Source of the DNA: Rhodoferax sp.
GTDB lineage: Bacteria > Pseudomonadota > Gammaproteobacteria > Burkholderiales > Burkholderiaceae_C
NCBI RefSeq assembly: GCF_028689305.1
Contig: NZ_JAQTWM010000001.1
Span: 55,423 to 119,422 of the forward strand
Length of the DNA: 64,000 nt
Direction of reading: 5' to 3'
Part shown: piece by piece, positions 46,378 through 55,629 of the stretch
Position numbering within the stretch: the stretch's first letter is position 1
Layout: each line of letters starts with the position of its first letter
Translations under genes and position numbers: made by a program
The notes under the pieces: generated by a model
What the model was told of the DNA's origin: nothing
What the model saw: only the letters and a program-made list of their open reading frames with translations
The model's database searches: none

Positions 46378-46447
46378 CCGTCAAACACGATGTTTGTGCT
46401 GGCGGTGCGGGCGCAGCGGTGGATGGATTAAGCAAAAGAATGGTCTT
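46378..46447. other. Short intergenic stretch with no recognised feature
   Basis: The gap between the Crp/Fnr gene and the nucleotidyltransferase gene is 380 bases. The first 70 bases hold nothing I can name. The rest is a dispersed repeat (46448-46493), a VOC gene fragment (46495-46684) and an AT-rich likely promoter (46685-46757). Confidence 0.4.
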
Positions 46448-46493
46448 TAGCCCGCATAAAATAACCACAATATGCTATCAATACAATAGCATA
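46448..46493 (+). repeat. Dispersed AT-rich intergenic repeat, copy 2
   Basis: It begins TAGCCCGCATAAAATAA and ends with the perfect inverted repeat TATGCTAT (46471-46478), seven-base loop, ATAGCATA (46486-46493). It is the left-most of four copies (46448, 47716, 49666, 57625) that punctuate the accessory island, all in the same orientation. Confidence 0.6.
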
Positions 46494-46494
46494 A

Positions 46495-46684
46495 TCTCCG
46501 CCAGCTGCATGGTCGTGGCCACGGTGCGCTCCAGCGTGGCGGGACCATCGGGGGTGCACAGCGCAATCTCAAAGCAGGGTGCTTCGGGCGTGGCCACCTG
46601 CGGGTTCTTGCCCAGTTGCCGCATCAGGCGGTGGCTGGAGAATGCCAGCGCCATGCTGCCGGTTTCCAGCTCGCCGTAGTTCCC
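46495..46684 (-). pseudogene. VOC/glyoxalase-family gene fragment
   Basis: The minus strand encodes [20 protein letters not shown] and [20 protein letters not shown], then LCTPDGPATLERTV. This is a close copy of residues about 36-95 of the intact VOC protein at 47761-48141. Both the N- and C-terminal parts are missing, so the fragment cannot be functional. It marks a past duplication around the nucleotidyltransferase gene. Confidence 0.75.
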
Positions 46685-46757
46685 ACAAAAATATCTGTAT
46701 GCTGTTGTTTTTATTTTGTTTTCGGTACAAAATCCAATTCACTTGAAACATACCGAA

Positions 46758-47699
46758 ATGCAAGAACTCAGCCCCGCCATCACCCGCCAGAGCATCGACG
46801 CCATCGCCGTCTTTGAAGCCTTGGAAGAAGCCACGGCGGAGGCTGCCCAGGTGCGGGGCGGCATGTACTGGCATGCGGGCCCGGCGTCGGCTCCCGACAG
46901 AAAGTACCTGGTGCGCACCACCCCTGCCGGGGCCGAAACCAGCCTGGGGCCGCAGACACCTGAAACGCAGGCCATCTACGACAAATTCACCCAGCGCAAA
47001 CAAGCCAGCGCCGAGCGACTGGCCGGCCTGAAAGCCGCGCTGAACCAACACCAGCGCCTGAACCGCGCGCTGCGCGTGGGCCGGGTAGACCCGCTGGTGG
47101 TGGCGCTGCTCAACCGCCTGGCCAGCACCCAGCTCAGCGAGCACTTCCGGGTGGTGGGCACCCACGCACTCTATGCGTACGAAGCCGCCGCAGGCGTGCG
47201 GCTGGACGCCGACGCCTTGACCACGCGCGACATGGACCTGCTGTGGGACACCCGCAAACGCATCGTCTTCTCCACCCAGCTCGCGCGGGTGGACAGCTCC
47301 ATGCTGGGCGTGCTTCAGAAAGTGGACCCCACGTTTCGCATGCGCCAGAGCCAAAAATACACCGCCGTGAACAAGGACGGTTTCGAGGTGGACATCATCC
47401 GCCGGGAGCAAACCGAAGACGACCCGCACCCCATCAAACTCAGCGATGCGGACGAAGACTTTGGGGTGGCCAAGGCCCAGCGCGCCAACGTGCTGCTGGA
47501 CGCACCGGGCTTCACGGCGGTGATCTTTGCCACCAACGGCACCATGGCGCGCATGAACACCGTGCACCCCGCAACCTTCGTGTCCTTCAAACGCTGGCTG
47601 GCCGGGCAAGCGGGCCGCGACCCGCTCAAACGCCGCCGTGACGTGCTGCAGGCCGACGCCGTGCAAGTGCTGCTGGAACAGTATTTGCCACCGAATTAG
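46758..47699 (+). CDS. Nucleotidyltransferase-fold protein (GSU2403-like)
   Basis: A 313-residue protein from ATG 46758. The nucleotidyltransferase core is visible as [20 protein letters not shown] followed by [16 protein letters not shown], which gives the DxD metal pair, and later [12 protein letters not shown], the third Asp. The C-terminal part is helical ([20 protein letters not shown]). The family includes AbiEii-like and defence-associated transferases. It stands alone between two VOC sequences with no obvious antitoxin partner. The upstream DNA is strongly AT-rich and could hold its promoter. Confidence 0.75.
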   Translation: MQELSPAITRQSIDAIAVFEALEEATAEAAQVRGGMYWHAGPASAPDRKYLVRTTPAGAETSLGPQTPETQAIYDKFTQRKQASAERLAGLKAALNQHQRLNRALRVGRVDPLVVALLNRLASTQLSEHFRVVGTHALYAYEAAAGVRLDADALTTRDMDLLWDTRKRIVFSTQLARVDSSMLGVLQKVDPTFRMRQSQKYTAVNKDGFEVDIIRREQTEDDPHPIKLSDADEDFGVAKAQRANVLLDAPGFTAVIFATNGTMARMNTVHPATFVSFKRWLAGQAGRDPLKRRRDVLQADAVQVLLEQYLPPN

Positions 47700-49564
47700 T
47701 TGCCAAATTGGCCGCTAGCCCAGGTGGAATATGCGCAAGCAGCTACCAAAACAGTAGCAGCTACGCCATGGGCGTGCACAGCTCCACCAGAAAGCCGTTG
47801 ATGTCGGCCACGTAGGCAATGGTCTGGCCCCAGGGCATGACCTCGACCGGGCGCATGGGCTTGGCCCCGGCGGCCAAGGCGCGCTCCAGCGCGGCGGGTA
47901 CGTCGGGCGTGCACAGCGCAATCTCGAAGCACGGCGCTTCGGGCTTGGCCGCCTGCGGGTTCTTGCCCAGCTGCTGCATCAAGCGGTGGCTGGAGAACGC
48001 CAACGCCGTGCTGCCGGTTTCCAGCTCGCCGTAGTCCCCGCTTTCGTGCAGGAAGCGTGTGGTCAGGCCGAATGCGGCTTCGTAGAACTGGAGTGTGGCG
48101 GGGACGTTGGGGACGTAGAGGATGGTGTAGCCGAGTTGCATGGGGGCTCCAGTAGAGGGTGTCTTGATCCTTCAGCTCTGCAAACTTAGCTGCCATTGTG
48201 GGGTTGCCGCGTGTGAGCTTTTTGATCGTCAGGTCGTCGGCCTTGTCGTTGGCCAGGCGCAGGTTGTTGGCGGACTTGTGCAGCGCTTCCTTGGTTTTCT
48301 CCAGGTCTTTGATGGCTTCGTCGATGCGCTTCACGGCTTCTTCAAAGCCTTCGGAGGCCAGGCGCCAATTGCGGCCAAACGCGGTCTTGAACTCGTCCAG
48401 TTGGGTTTCGAACTTGGTGATGTCCAGGTTTTGCGAGCGCACCAGCGCCAGCTCGGACTTGTACTTCAGCGAGTTCAATGCGGCATTGCGCAGCAGCGTG
48501 ATCAGCGGCACAAAGAACTGGGGCCGCACCACATACATCTTGGGGTAGCGGTGCGACACATCCACAATGCCGCTGTTGTACAGCTCGCTCTCCGGCTCCA
48601 GCAGGGACACCAGCACCGCGTACTCGCACGCCTTCTCGGTGCGGTCCTTGTCCAGCTCTTTCAAGAAGTCTTCGTTCCGCTTTTTGGTGGCCGTTTCATC
48701 GCTCTCGTTCTTCATCTCAAACATGATGGAAACGATCTCGGTGCCGTGCTCGTCCGCCTCGCGAAAGATGTAGTCGCCTTTGCTGCCGGTGCGGGCGTCG
48801 TTGTCCTTCTCAAAATGCGCGCGCTGAAAGGCCGCCGCACGAATGCGGTTGAACTCAATCTCGCAGTGCTGCTCCAGCGTCTCGCCCACCATCTTGGTCG
48901 ATAGCCGCGCCTTCATGTCCCGCAGGCGCTCAATCTCGCCTTCGCGGTCGCGCAGCTGCAAGGCGAATTGCTCCTTGATGGCTTTCTCTTCCAGCTGGTT
49001 TTTGACGGTGATGAGGCTGAGTTCGCCCTTCAAGGCATCGCGCTCTTGGGCCACCACGCCCACGGCCTGGTTCACCGCCTCCGTCACCGCCAACTGGCGC
49101 GCCACATCGCTGGCCGCCAGCTTGGCTTGCAGGGCCTGAATCTCGGCATCCTTTTTGGCGGCTTCGGCCTGCAGCGCATGGGCCAGCTTGGCCTCGGCCA
49201 ACTGGGCTGCGGCTTGTTGCGCGTTGCGCGCTTGGACCAGTTCATTCGCCAGCGCATCCCGCTCTTTGCTCACTGTGCCCAAGGCCTCGGTGACGGCCAG
49301 CTTGCGTTCTACCTCGCCCGCGTCAAGCTGGGCCTTCAGCGCCTGAATCTCGGTGTCTTTGGCAGCCGCAGCCTTTTGCAGCGCATTGGTCACCTCGGCC
49401 TTGGCCAGGGCAATGGCGTCACGCTTTTCCCGCTCAGCCAATTCAAGGCGCTCGTGCAAAGCTTGCTCAAACTCGCCATCGCGCACCTGCTTGAGGATGT
49501 CGGCATACCCCGCCTCGTCGATCTTGAAGGCTTTGCTGCAGTGGGGGCAGATGATTTCGTGCAT
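47696..49564 (-). CDS. DUF2130 protein (coiled coil, PD-(D/E)xK nuclease-like), with aberrant 3' extension
   Basis: A 622-codon frame. The start is [20 protein letters not shown] with a CPHC zinc-ribbon half-site. A long Ala/Glu/Lys coiled coil runs over residues 45-215. The nuclease-like domain has [20 protein letters not shown] and [20 protein letters not shown], giving the D...ExK pattern, then [23 protein letters not shown]2130 similarity ends near residue 472 (about 48150). The remaining 150 residues are the VOC gene read in a wrong frame, so the normal stop has been lost. Function is unknown; it is a candidate defence or DNA-processing nuclease. The C-terminus may still fold. Confidence 0.78.
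   Translation of the reverse strand: MHEIICPHCSKAFKIDEAGYADILKQVRDGEFEQALHERLELAEREKRDAIALAKAEVTNALQKAAAAKDTEIQALKAQLDAGEVERKLAVTEALGTVSKERDALANELVQARNAQQAAAQLAEAKLAHALQAEAAKKDAEIQALQAKLAASDVARQLAVTEAVNQAVGVVAQERDALKGELSLITVKNQLEEKAIKEQFALQLRDREGEIERLRDMKARLSTKMVGETLEQHCEIEFNRIRAAAFQRAHFEKDNDARTGSKGDYIFREADEHGTEIVSIMFEMKNESDETATKKRNEDFLKELDKDRTEKACEYAVLVSLLEPESELYNSGIVDVSHRYPKMYVVRPQFFVPLITLLRNAALNSLKYKSELALVRSQNLDITKFETQLDEFKTAFGRNWRLASEGFEEAVKRIDEAIKDLEKTKEALHKSANNLRLANDKADDLTIKKLTRGNPTMAAKFAELKDQDTLYWSPHATRLHHPLRPQRPRHTPVLRSRIRPDHTLPARKRGLRRAGNRQHGVGVLQPPLDAAAGQEPAGGQARSAVLRDCAVHARRTRRAGARLGRRGQAHAPGRGHALGPDHCLRGRHQRLSGGAVHAHGVAATVLVAACAYSTWASGQFGN
47716..47758 (+). repeat. Dispersed AT-rich intergenic repeat, copy 3
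   Basis: It begins TAGCCCAGGTGGAATATGCG and ends GCTAC (47742-47746), loop, GTAGC (47754-47758). It occupies the short gap between the convergent nucleotidyltransferase and VOC genes and overlaps the untranslated 3' ends of both. Confidence 0.6.
47761..48141 (-). CDS. VOC (glyoxalase/bleomycin-resistance) family protein
   Basis: A 126-residue protein. It has the VOC beta-alpha-beta layout [20 protein letters not shown], then [20 protein letters not shown] and [20 protein letters not shown], where the final Glu is a typical metal ligand. Substrate is unknown; such proteins include antibiotic-binding and glyoxalase-like enzymes. A truncated near-copy lies at 46495-46684 on the same strand. The DUF2130 frame upstream reads over the whole gene in another frame. 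Confidence 0.85.
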   Translation of the reverse strand: MQLGYTILYVPNVPATLQFYEAAFGLTTRFLHESGDYGELETGSTALAFSSHRLMQQLGKNPQAAKPEAPCFEIALCTPDVPAALERALAAGAKPMRPVEVMPWGQTIAYVADINGFLVELCTPMA

Positions 49565-49665
49565 GGGGATAGAACTCTATTTATTGATTGGGCTGCTTTG
49601 GGGGCTGCTTGCTGCGGTCCGTGCAGGAGTTGAAGTACAAGGCATCTACTGGCCTAATTGGGCTG

Positions 49666-49706
49666 TGGCCCTCGTCGAATGTGCGTGACTAGCTATAAAA
49701 ATGAAA
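49666..49706 (+). repeat. Dispersed AT-rich intergenic repeat, degenerate copy 4
   Basis: It reads GGCCCTCGTCGAATGTGCG then ACTAGCTATAAAAATGAAAG. The TAGCCC...GAAT...GC...AGCTA frame is kept, but the terminal dyad is partly lost. It lies in the 153-base gap between the DUF2130 start and the 3' end of the STAND partner gene. Confidence 0.4.
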
Positions 49707-49717
49707 GCCAAACTGGG

Positions 49718-51169
49718 CTAAAGCCCTAGCACTCCAAAATGGCTTGTGTCCACCCAACTGCCGTAATCAGTCTCCTTTACCCGCATCAAAATCTTCCAGC
49801 ACCTTTTTACAGCGTATCCCTGGACGCGGAACAGTTTGTCAACAGCATCTGCTGATAGCGTTGTACAAACAGACGAGGGTGGTAATGAATCTTTTTCGTG
49901 CATGGGCTGCCAGCGCCAGTTCCAATAGTCAACCTTTCCCACGCGAATACCGTCGAGAAATATTGACGTGCCACCAACCTCCGGGGTTGCAGCGACAGTA
50001 TTCGCACTCGAATGAACATTCGGGATCATGGGCAAAAGATGGAGGAGGTCAGTACTTAAATACCCTACGATATGGCCAACAAGAGGAAGCAGTGCTGGCA
50101 AATACTGAGTACCATTTTTGCCGGGGAGTGTGTGCTTGCGTACCCAAACATCTGGCGAGAAGGATTCCAACGACAGCCTTGGCACTTCAACTTTTCCAAG
50201 CAAAAAGTTATAGAAGAAGAATACATCCTCAGGATCAGTAGCACCATTTGCAGATAGCGCGGTAGTTACTTCTGCCTCGACACTTATCCTCTTTGTTGAA
50301 TGAATGTTTCCTTTGAAGTGAAGCAATGTTCGACCCGTATGTTGCTCAATGTGCTCAACCATTTGCGCAACTGAAATTTGTAAGTCCGTTCCAGAACTTT
50401 CGATCGTCCATGAAAGCAACGGTGTCGCCCATTGCGGGGGCGATTTAGGTAATAACTTCAACAGAAGGGGTTCCGCGGGCAACGCGAACTGCGCAACTTC
50501 TTCTGCATGGTCTTGATGCATATCCCACCGTGCTACAGCTAAGGCCAGCGTCCGCAGAAATGCCGAACGGGCCAAATGGCTGTGCTTGCCTATAAACATG
50601 CCGGTGCCGTTGGCGGTGTCTCCCCGGAAATATCCAAAATGGCCACTTTCTGTGTAAGTCGCGCGTGAGCGAAGCAATGTGAACTCGTACGCCCATTGCC
50701 GCATGAAAGGTTTTCCTGAGCCTTGCTCTAGCGCTCTTAATTTGTTTCCGAATAGTGGCGGAACAAACCTAGCAGAGTTGAGCTCTTCAATCTCTTCATT
50801 CAGCCGAAGCATGCTCGGTACTTCTCCACTGTGTGAATGCGTCCACGCGGCGATTACCAGAGAAGTACCAAAGGACTGGGCAATGAGGAAATCAGAAAGA
50901 ATCGATGGGCGCTCAATGCTCAGTCGCAATTCTGAAACATCAAGCGCTCGCGCACCCTTAGCCAAAAAGATAGCGCTTAGCCCTTCCAACACCTCAGATT
51001 CAAGCTCTCTAGTTTTAAGCCAACGCAGCAGTGCGTCCCAAATGACGGGCCCAGACTGATCGTTGCGAAGACTCACCGAAATGTCATGAATTATTTGCAG
51101 CTTTGCCATCGGTACAGGCAATCCCAGCCTAGCTACTGCAACGTCGGCGATTTGGCTTGGTGTCAACAT
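49718..51169 (-). CDS. Unknown protein, partner of the STAND NTPase
   Basis: A 483-residue protein from ATG 51169; a TTG at 51184 is possible. Its start overlaps the last seven bases of the STAND gene, so the two are translationally coupled. I do not recognise the family. It has no signal peptide or membrane segment. Regions worth noting are LTPSQIADVAVARLGLPVPM, a helical N-terminus (WDALLRWLKTRELESEVLEG), a central GYFRGDTANGTGMFIGKHSH and a beta-rich C-terminus (TSIFLDGIRVGKVDYWNWRW). Like the STAND gene it is visibly poorer in G+C than the flanks. It could be a sensor, effector or regulator of that NTPase. Confidence 0.7.
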   Translation of the reverse strand: MLTPSQIADVAVARLGLPVPMAKLQIIHDISVSLRNDQSGPVIWDALLRWLKTRELESEVLEGLSAIFLAKGARALDVSELRLSIERPSILSDFLIAQSFGTSLVIAAWTHSHSGEVPSMLRLNEEIEELNSARFVPPLFGNKLRALEQGSGKPFMRQWAYEFTLLRSRATYTESGHFGYFRGDTANGTGMFIGKHSHLARSAFLRTLALAVARWDMHQDHAEEVAQFALPAEPLLLKLLPKSPPQWATPLLSWTIESSGTDLQISVAQMVEHIEQHTGRTLLHFKGNIHSTKRISVEAEVTTALSANGATDPEDVFFFYNFLLGKVEVPRLSLESFSPDVWVRKHTLPGKNGTQYLPALLPLVGHIVGYLSTDLLHLLPMIPNVHSSANTVAATPEVGGTSIFLDGIRVGKVDYWNWRWQPMHEKDSLPPSSVCTTLSADAVDKLFRVQGYAVKRCWKILMRVKETDYGSWVDTSHFGVLGL

Positions 51170-54100
51170 GCCGGTTCTAGCCAATCTGGCTCTTCTAGCG
51201 GTTGGTCTGCAAAATCATCCACGGTCGTTTCGACCATAGCTCGGGCCACGTCAACAGCGGCATCAAGCTGTCCTACTTTCAAAAGGAAGACTACAAGTTT
51301 GTCGTGCGGGATAGAGCGTTTTGCCGATACACGATCGTCAACGACGGTAGTGGCGTCAATGAATTGACGCCAACGATCCCGATAATGCGCAGCAAATGCG
51401 TCGAACCGCTGATCTGAATCCTTCCAACCATAGTGAGCATCCCACCCGTGGCACGAAATTTGCGCAGCAACAATCCACGGATACGCCTTGTGGCGACCTT
51501 CTAGCTCAAGACTTAGCTCAAAAGCTGGATCGAATAGATCTGCAACTGATGAGTAACGGTTATCTCTATCCCTGAACTCCCCAAGCGTACGAAGTAAGGC
51601 GATGCCTTGTTTTTGGCACTTCCAATGATCGAACCACTCCTTGAGAATTCGACGTTCTGCCACATATACCTGCATCTCTTTCAGCTGCGCCAGCAATGCA
51701 TCCAACGCATTTGGTGGGTACGTCGAAACATCAATGGCTACAGGCTCCTCATTGGACTTCGTGTCTCCAAATCGCTCTTTGCCTAGGTCATCGACTGGCA
51801 TTCCGAAGCGCGAGGCTCGTTCGTCAAGCAGTTTTTCTGCCTCAAGTTCACCCTGAGTTGCACGTTCTCTGACAGCCGCAACAGCATGTGAATCCCAAAG
51901 AAAACTTGCTGCTAGTTTCACAACAGGGTTTGATAAATCTGCCTTCTCCATCAATGGCGCAAACACCCGTTCTGCGCTGTACCACTCCCCACTCTCAACC
52001 CAGTGCTTGTAGTATCGAACGTACGATTCCGGCATGACCTCTATAAGAAGCGGGGCTAAGTCTGACTCACGCGAGCCAGCGTCTTCGGTCATGTCACTAA
52101 TGCACGTGATCACAGGCGAGATTTGGCGAATAGCCCAGCGCGCCACGTCAGGCGCAGCCGGGATCAGCGCCTCGATGGTATGAATTACGTAGGCGAGACT
52201 CGGATCTTTTCGCCAACCATAACCAATCAAGCAACAATATGCTCGCTTCAAAATTTCATTCGCCAATGCTTGCAGGTCGAAACGCAAGGCCCATTCGCAC
52301 AGATCGACGTAGGACTGTGCACGCTCATTGAACGGCGAGATGTTGCTGGAAATATTGGATAGTTCTGCCGTGATATCCGTCTCAACGGCTTCCGTGTCCA
52401 AAAGCTTGTAGCCTGCAATCAAATACTTCGACCGCCAATGCTCCAGTTGAAAATGTCGGGAATTTCTTGCCCTTTGCCATTCCGACACGGGAATGGTCGC
52501 AAGCCTTGATTTGGGTCGACACAACAAAAATAAGTCAGCAGCAATTGAAGTCAAGGCACGCTTGAACGCATGGTGGTCCATTGCCGAATCGTGATCGCTT
52601 GGCGATTTGAAATCGTCCAGCAATCGATAGGGCATGGCGAACGCGGGCAAATCACCACGGGCCAATATTCCTGCCGTTGACTGCGCAATAACTTCAAGCT
52701 GGGCAATGGCTTGTGTTAGCCATGGGCGCTTGGGGTAAGCAATCGTTTCTGCGGGATCTAGCGCGCCTCTCAATTCAAGACGTCGCATCACAGAGTCAAA
52801 GAACAGAGTATGCAGATAGCTTTCGAGGTCCGTTTTGGATGTAGCCCAATGATCTACATCCAAGGCAGCGTTGAATCGTTTGAATGGCACGCGCTTGAAG
52901 GCCGCCCGCTGGTAGAGCAAGGCCCAGCATGCGGATAACGGATGTGTTCTGAATCGCTTAAAGCTAGGCCAGATATGAAGCTTCGCATCGCACCATCCTG
53001 CAAGACGTACAGCAGAAACTTCGAGCTCACGCCGCATCTGCAATTTCAGAGGAACGTCAGCAAATTGAATTAGTTTGTCCACGTCGCCATGACGTGCCAG
53101 ATCGCTTAAAAAAATTGCAAAGACGGCTGCGCTATCGTCTCCGAGCCCGCGGCGTATGCTTGCTGCTGTGCTCTCGGCGTTGAATTCACCGGTTCCAGCT
53201 AACAGCTCCAAATAGAGTTCAACTGCGGTCTTAAACTCACCGTCTTCAAATGCATTGGCTGCGAGCTTGTCGTTAATTCGGGTTCTGATGCGGCGTAGGC
53301 AATCGACTGCGTCTGCTTTTCTTCCTGCCCATAGATATTGCATGCCGAGCCTATGCAATTTCTCAATCCTTGCTGTGTGTACTTTGGCAGCCAACAACGT
53401 CACTGGATAGTCATCATTGGCAAGTTGCATTGCACAGCGCTGTAGCTTAGTAACATCATCTAGCTGAAATTCAGGGCCATTGAGCATACGGGTCTTCACC
53501 CATCGACGGCGAACGGCGAGCCCATATTCGCCCGCTCCAAACGCGACACTCTCCGCACGCTCGAGAATTTGAACGATTTGATTCGGTGGATAACCCTTCG
53601 CCAAACTTTCAAGTACCCATCTTCTGTCTGTGTTGTCAAGCAAGGGCCTCGCGTCGCCTATTTTTTGCTGGTAGAGCCAAAGCCATCCCCATTTATGAAA
53701 GGGCGGTGCAAACTGATCGAGCCAGTGCATCACTGCTGGCATTAGCGCTTGGACTCGATTGTCGTGGTCCAGTTGGCCTTGCACAAAAACATACAAGCTG
53801 CCATGAAAAGCGATCTGGCCTGCCTCAACCCAGGTGAACAGATGACCGACTTCTCGTCGTAGCTCACCACCGTGAAACTCGAGGCAGTCCTCTAAGCCGT
53901 TCATCGGCCAAATGAATGTGGCATCCGCCATTAGGTGAAGGGCATCCTTGGCTTTGTGTGAAAGTGTTTTCCACAGTCCGTCGTAATAGTCCGCGGCGTC
54001 TTTGCTTGGAGCCCTTTGACTTTCCCTTACAAGCTGCGGTGAAAGTTGATAGTGCTCCCGCGACAAAGCTGCGAAGCTGTATGTCATGACAAGAGGATGG

Positions 54101-55530
54101 CCCTGCGAGATATCCTGAAAGGCAGTTGCTATAGCGGCAAGGCCGTCAGTAGTCCGACTAGAGGCTTCAATTTCAAATTGCTTGGCATCAAGTTGGACTT
54201 GCAGCCAGCCTTTTGTCGATACCTGTGACATTCGAGGAACTTCAACCCAACACTCGAGCGGAGCGTACCTCGAGAAGTGTGACGGCAGCTGCTCGGCATC
54301 TACTCTTTGTGTTCCTATCAGCAATGTCACGTTTTCCGGCAGTGGAAACAAAGTATTGAACAGACTGTCTAGTGGAGCTTTGTTCTTTTCATGTTCGCGC
54401 CATACGTGATCTAAGCCGTCGACCACGATGATGAAGCGCTTGCCTTGCTGAGCACAACCGCGGGCGCATGCGTTGATCCAATCGGGCAGATGCTCAGAAT
54501 TTCTCTGAATGCCGGCGACGAACGGAAAGTAATCTCTTTCCATTTGTGCCATCAGTGAATTTGCTACTACGTCGAATGTGAACCGATCGATGCGCTCATG
54601 CAGATGGAGGAAATAGTGGTGACGAATGACAGGGTGGCTTAGCTGCTTCAGCTGGGCGCAGACATAGCTCAAAAATGTACTTTTCCCTTGTCCTGGAGAG
54701 CCCCAAACTACTCGGACACCACCCGCATTCTCGACAAGATCATTGACAAATGTTTCAGCGAATGTTGCATCTGGCGGGGTATAGCCATCGGGTATTCGAA
54801 AGGATTGATCAAGTGGCGCTGGTCGCCGCTGATCAAGGATTGCACGGACTAGATCTATTCGTATGAATCCATCTGGATTTGGGAACCCTTTGCGGGTCGC
54901 CCAATCGATGGCCTCTCGAAAAAGCGCGTTGTACCCGTCACGAGTTTTCGTATGTCGAGGAATTAGGCGGTTTAAGACTAAACGATCAAGTGATTCGTAA
55001 CCCTGATGGCTATGTCGGATCTCGAATGCAGAGAAAAATAGGTTGGCCCGTTGCTCGTCGCCCAACTGCGCAATGATTTGCGCACGAATTCCTGCTGACG
55101 CTGACTGCCAGTTGATTCGATTGCCATCGGAATTCAAGCTCTGTTGTAGCTCTGCATCTGGTCTACGGTTCGTTATCGCCGCTGCGCTGGCGACGAGGGC
55201 AGGATCGAACCTCTGGTACGCGCGTTCCCACTTTTGCAGCAACGATAAGCCCTTTGGTTTGTGGGTTAGCAACCATTTCCAACTAAGCGCATTGTCGGTA
55301 TCAAACGGGTCAACCGTTAGTTTGATTTGTTGAAGCACAAAACGACCGTCTCGCCTCTTGGCAACTACGTCATCAAGTCCTTGTGCTTGCTCCTCATCAT
55401 CCGCCTCGAACTTTACCCACTCAAACAGTGTTGGATCATCAAGCCAATCACATAACAGGTCTATCCCTGCCCAAGTTTGATAGATGTATCCGCCCGCAGT
55501 AATGGCGGAGTGCTTGATGATTTGATTCAC
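51163..55530 (-). CDS. STAND NTPase with N-terminal nuclease-like domain and TPR-like C-terminus (Avs-like)
   Basis: A 1455-residue protein starting at GTG 55530. Residues 1-80 read AGGYIYQTWAGIDLLCDWL, then FEADDEEQAQGLDDVVAKRR and FVLQQIK, with Asp53/54 and Gln68-x-Lys70. This is the D-QxK variant of the PD-(D/E)xK fold seen in DUF4297/Cap4-type nucleases. The NTPase has Walker A GSPGQGKST (Lys283) and Walker B FIIVVDGLDH (Asp371). About 900 helical, repeat-rich residues follow, as in TPR sensors. The architecture matches antiviral STAND (Avs) proteins, which sense a phage protein, oligomerise and activate a nuclease. The family subtype is not settled. Low G+C relative to its flanks suggests acquisition. 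Confidence 0.8.
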   Translation of the reverse strand: MNQIIKHSAITAGGYIYQTWAGIDLLCDWLDDPTLFEWVKFEADDEEQAQGLDDVVAKRRDGRFVLQQIKLTVDPFDTDNALSWKWLLTHKPKGLSLLQKWERAYQRFDPALVASAAAITNRRPDAELQQSLNSDGNRINWQSASAGIRAQIIAQLGDEQRANLFFSAFEIRHSHQGYESLDRLVLNRLIPRHTKTRDGYNALFREAIDWATRKGFPNPDGFIRIDLVRAILDQRRPAPLDQSFRIPDGYTPPDATFAETFVNDLVENAGGVRVVWGSPGQGKSTFLSYVCAQLKQLSHPVIRHHYFLHLHERIDRFTFDVVANSLMAQMERDYFPFVAGIQRNSEHLPDWINACARGCAQQGKRFIIVVDGLDHVWREHEKNKAPLDSLFNTLFPLPENVTLLIGTQRVDAEQLPSHFSRYAPLECWVEVPRMSQVSTKGWLQVQLDAKQFEIEASSRTTDGLAAIATAFQDISQGHPLVMTYSFAALSREHYQLSPQLVRESQRAPSKDAADYYDGLWKTLSHKAKDALHLMADATFIWPMNGLEDCLEFHGGELRREVGHLFTWVEAGQIAFHGSLYVFVQGQLDHDNRVQALMPAVMHWLDQFAPPFHKWGWLWLYQQKIGDARPLLDNTDRRWVLESLAKGYPPNQIVQILERAESVAFGAGEYGLAVRRRWVKTRMLNGPEFQLDDVTKLQRCAMQLANDDYPVTLLAAKVHTARIEKLHRLGMQYLWAGRKADAVDCLRRIRTRINDKLAANAFEDGEFKTAVELYLELLAGTGEFNAESTAASIRRGLGDDSAAVFAIFLSDLARHGDVDKLIQFADVPLKLQMRRELEVSAVRLAGWCDAKLHIWPSFKRFRTHPLSACWALLYQRAAFKRVPFKRFNAALDVDHWATSKTDLESYLHTLFFDSVMRRLELRGALDPAETIAYPKRPWLTQAIAQLEVIAQSTAGILARGDLPAFAMPYRLLDDFKSPSDHDSAMDHHAFKRALTSIAADLFLLCRPKSRLATIPVSEWQRARNSRHFQLEHWRSKYLIAGYKLLDTEAVETDITAELSNISSNISPFNERAQSYVDLCEWALRFDLQALANEILKRAYCCLIGYGWRKDPSLAYVIHTIEALIPAAPDVARWAIRQISPVITCISDMTEDAGSRESDLAPLLIEVMPESYVRYYKHWVESGEWYSAERVFAPLMEKADLSNPVVKLAASFLWDSHAVAAVRERATQGELEAEKLLDERASRFGMPVDDLGKERFGDTKSNEEPVAIDVSTYPPNALDALLAQLKEMQVYVAERRILKEWFDHWKCQKQGIALLRTLGEFRDRDNRYSSVADLFDPAFELSLELEGRHKAYPWIVAAQISCHGWDAHYGWKDSDQRFDAFAAHYRDRWRQFIDATTVVDDRVSAKRSIPHDKLVVFLLKVGQLDAAVDVARAMVETTVDDFADQPLEEPDWLEPAC

Positions 55531-55629
55531 GCTGATTTCAACTTCAATGTGCCGTTGCTGGGTGCCTAGGTTTTGGATGAATCCTGGTATTAAATGGGAT
55601 CGGGTATACCGAATCGAATGCCGGCAATG

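Noticed and set aside
46758..48141. Nucleotidyltransferase and VOC gene as a toxin-antitoxin pair
   Set aside because: They are convergent rather than co-transcribed, and VOC proteins are not known antitoxins; the VOC fragment points to duplication instead.
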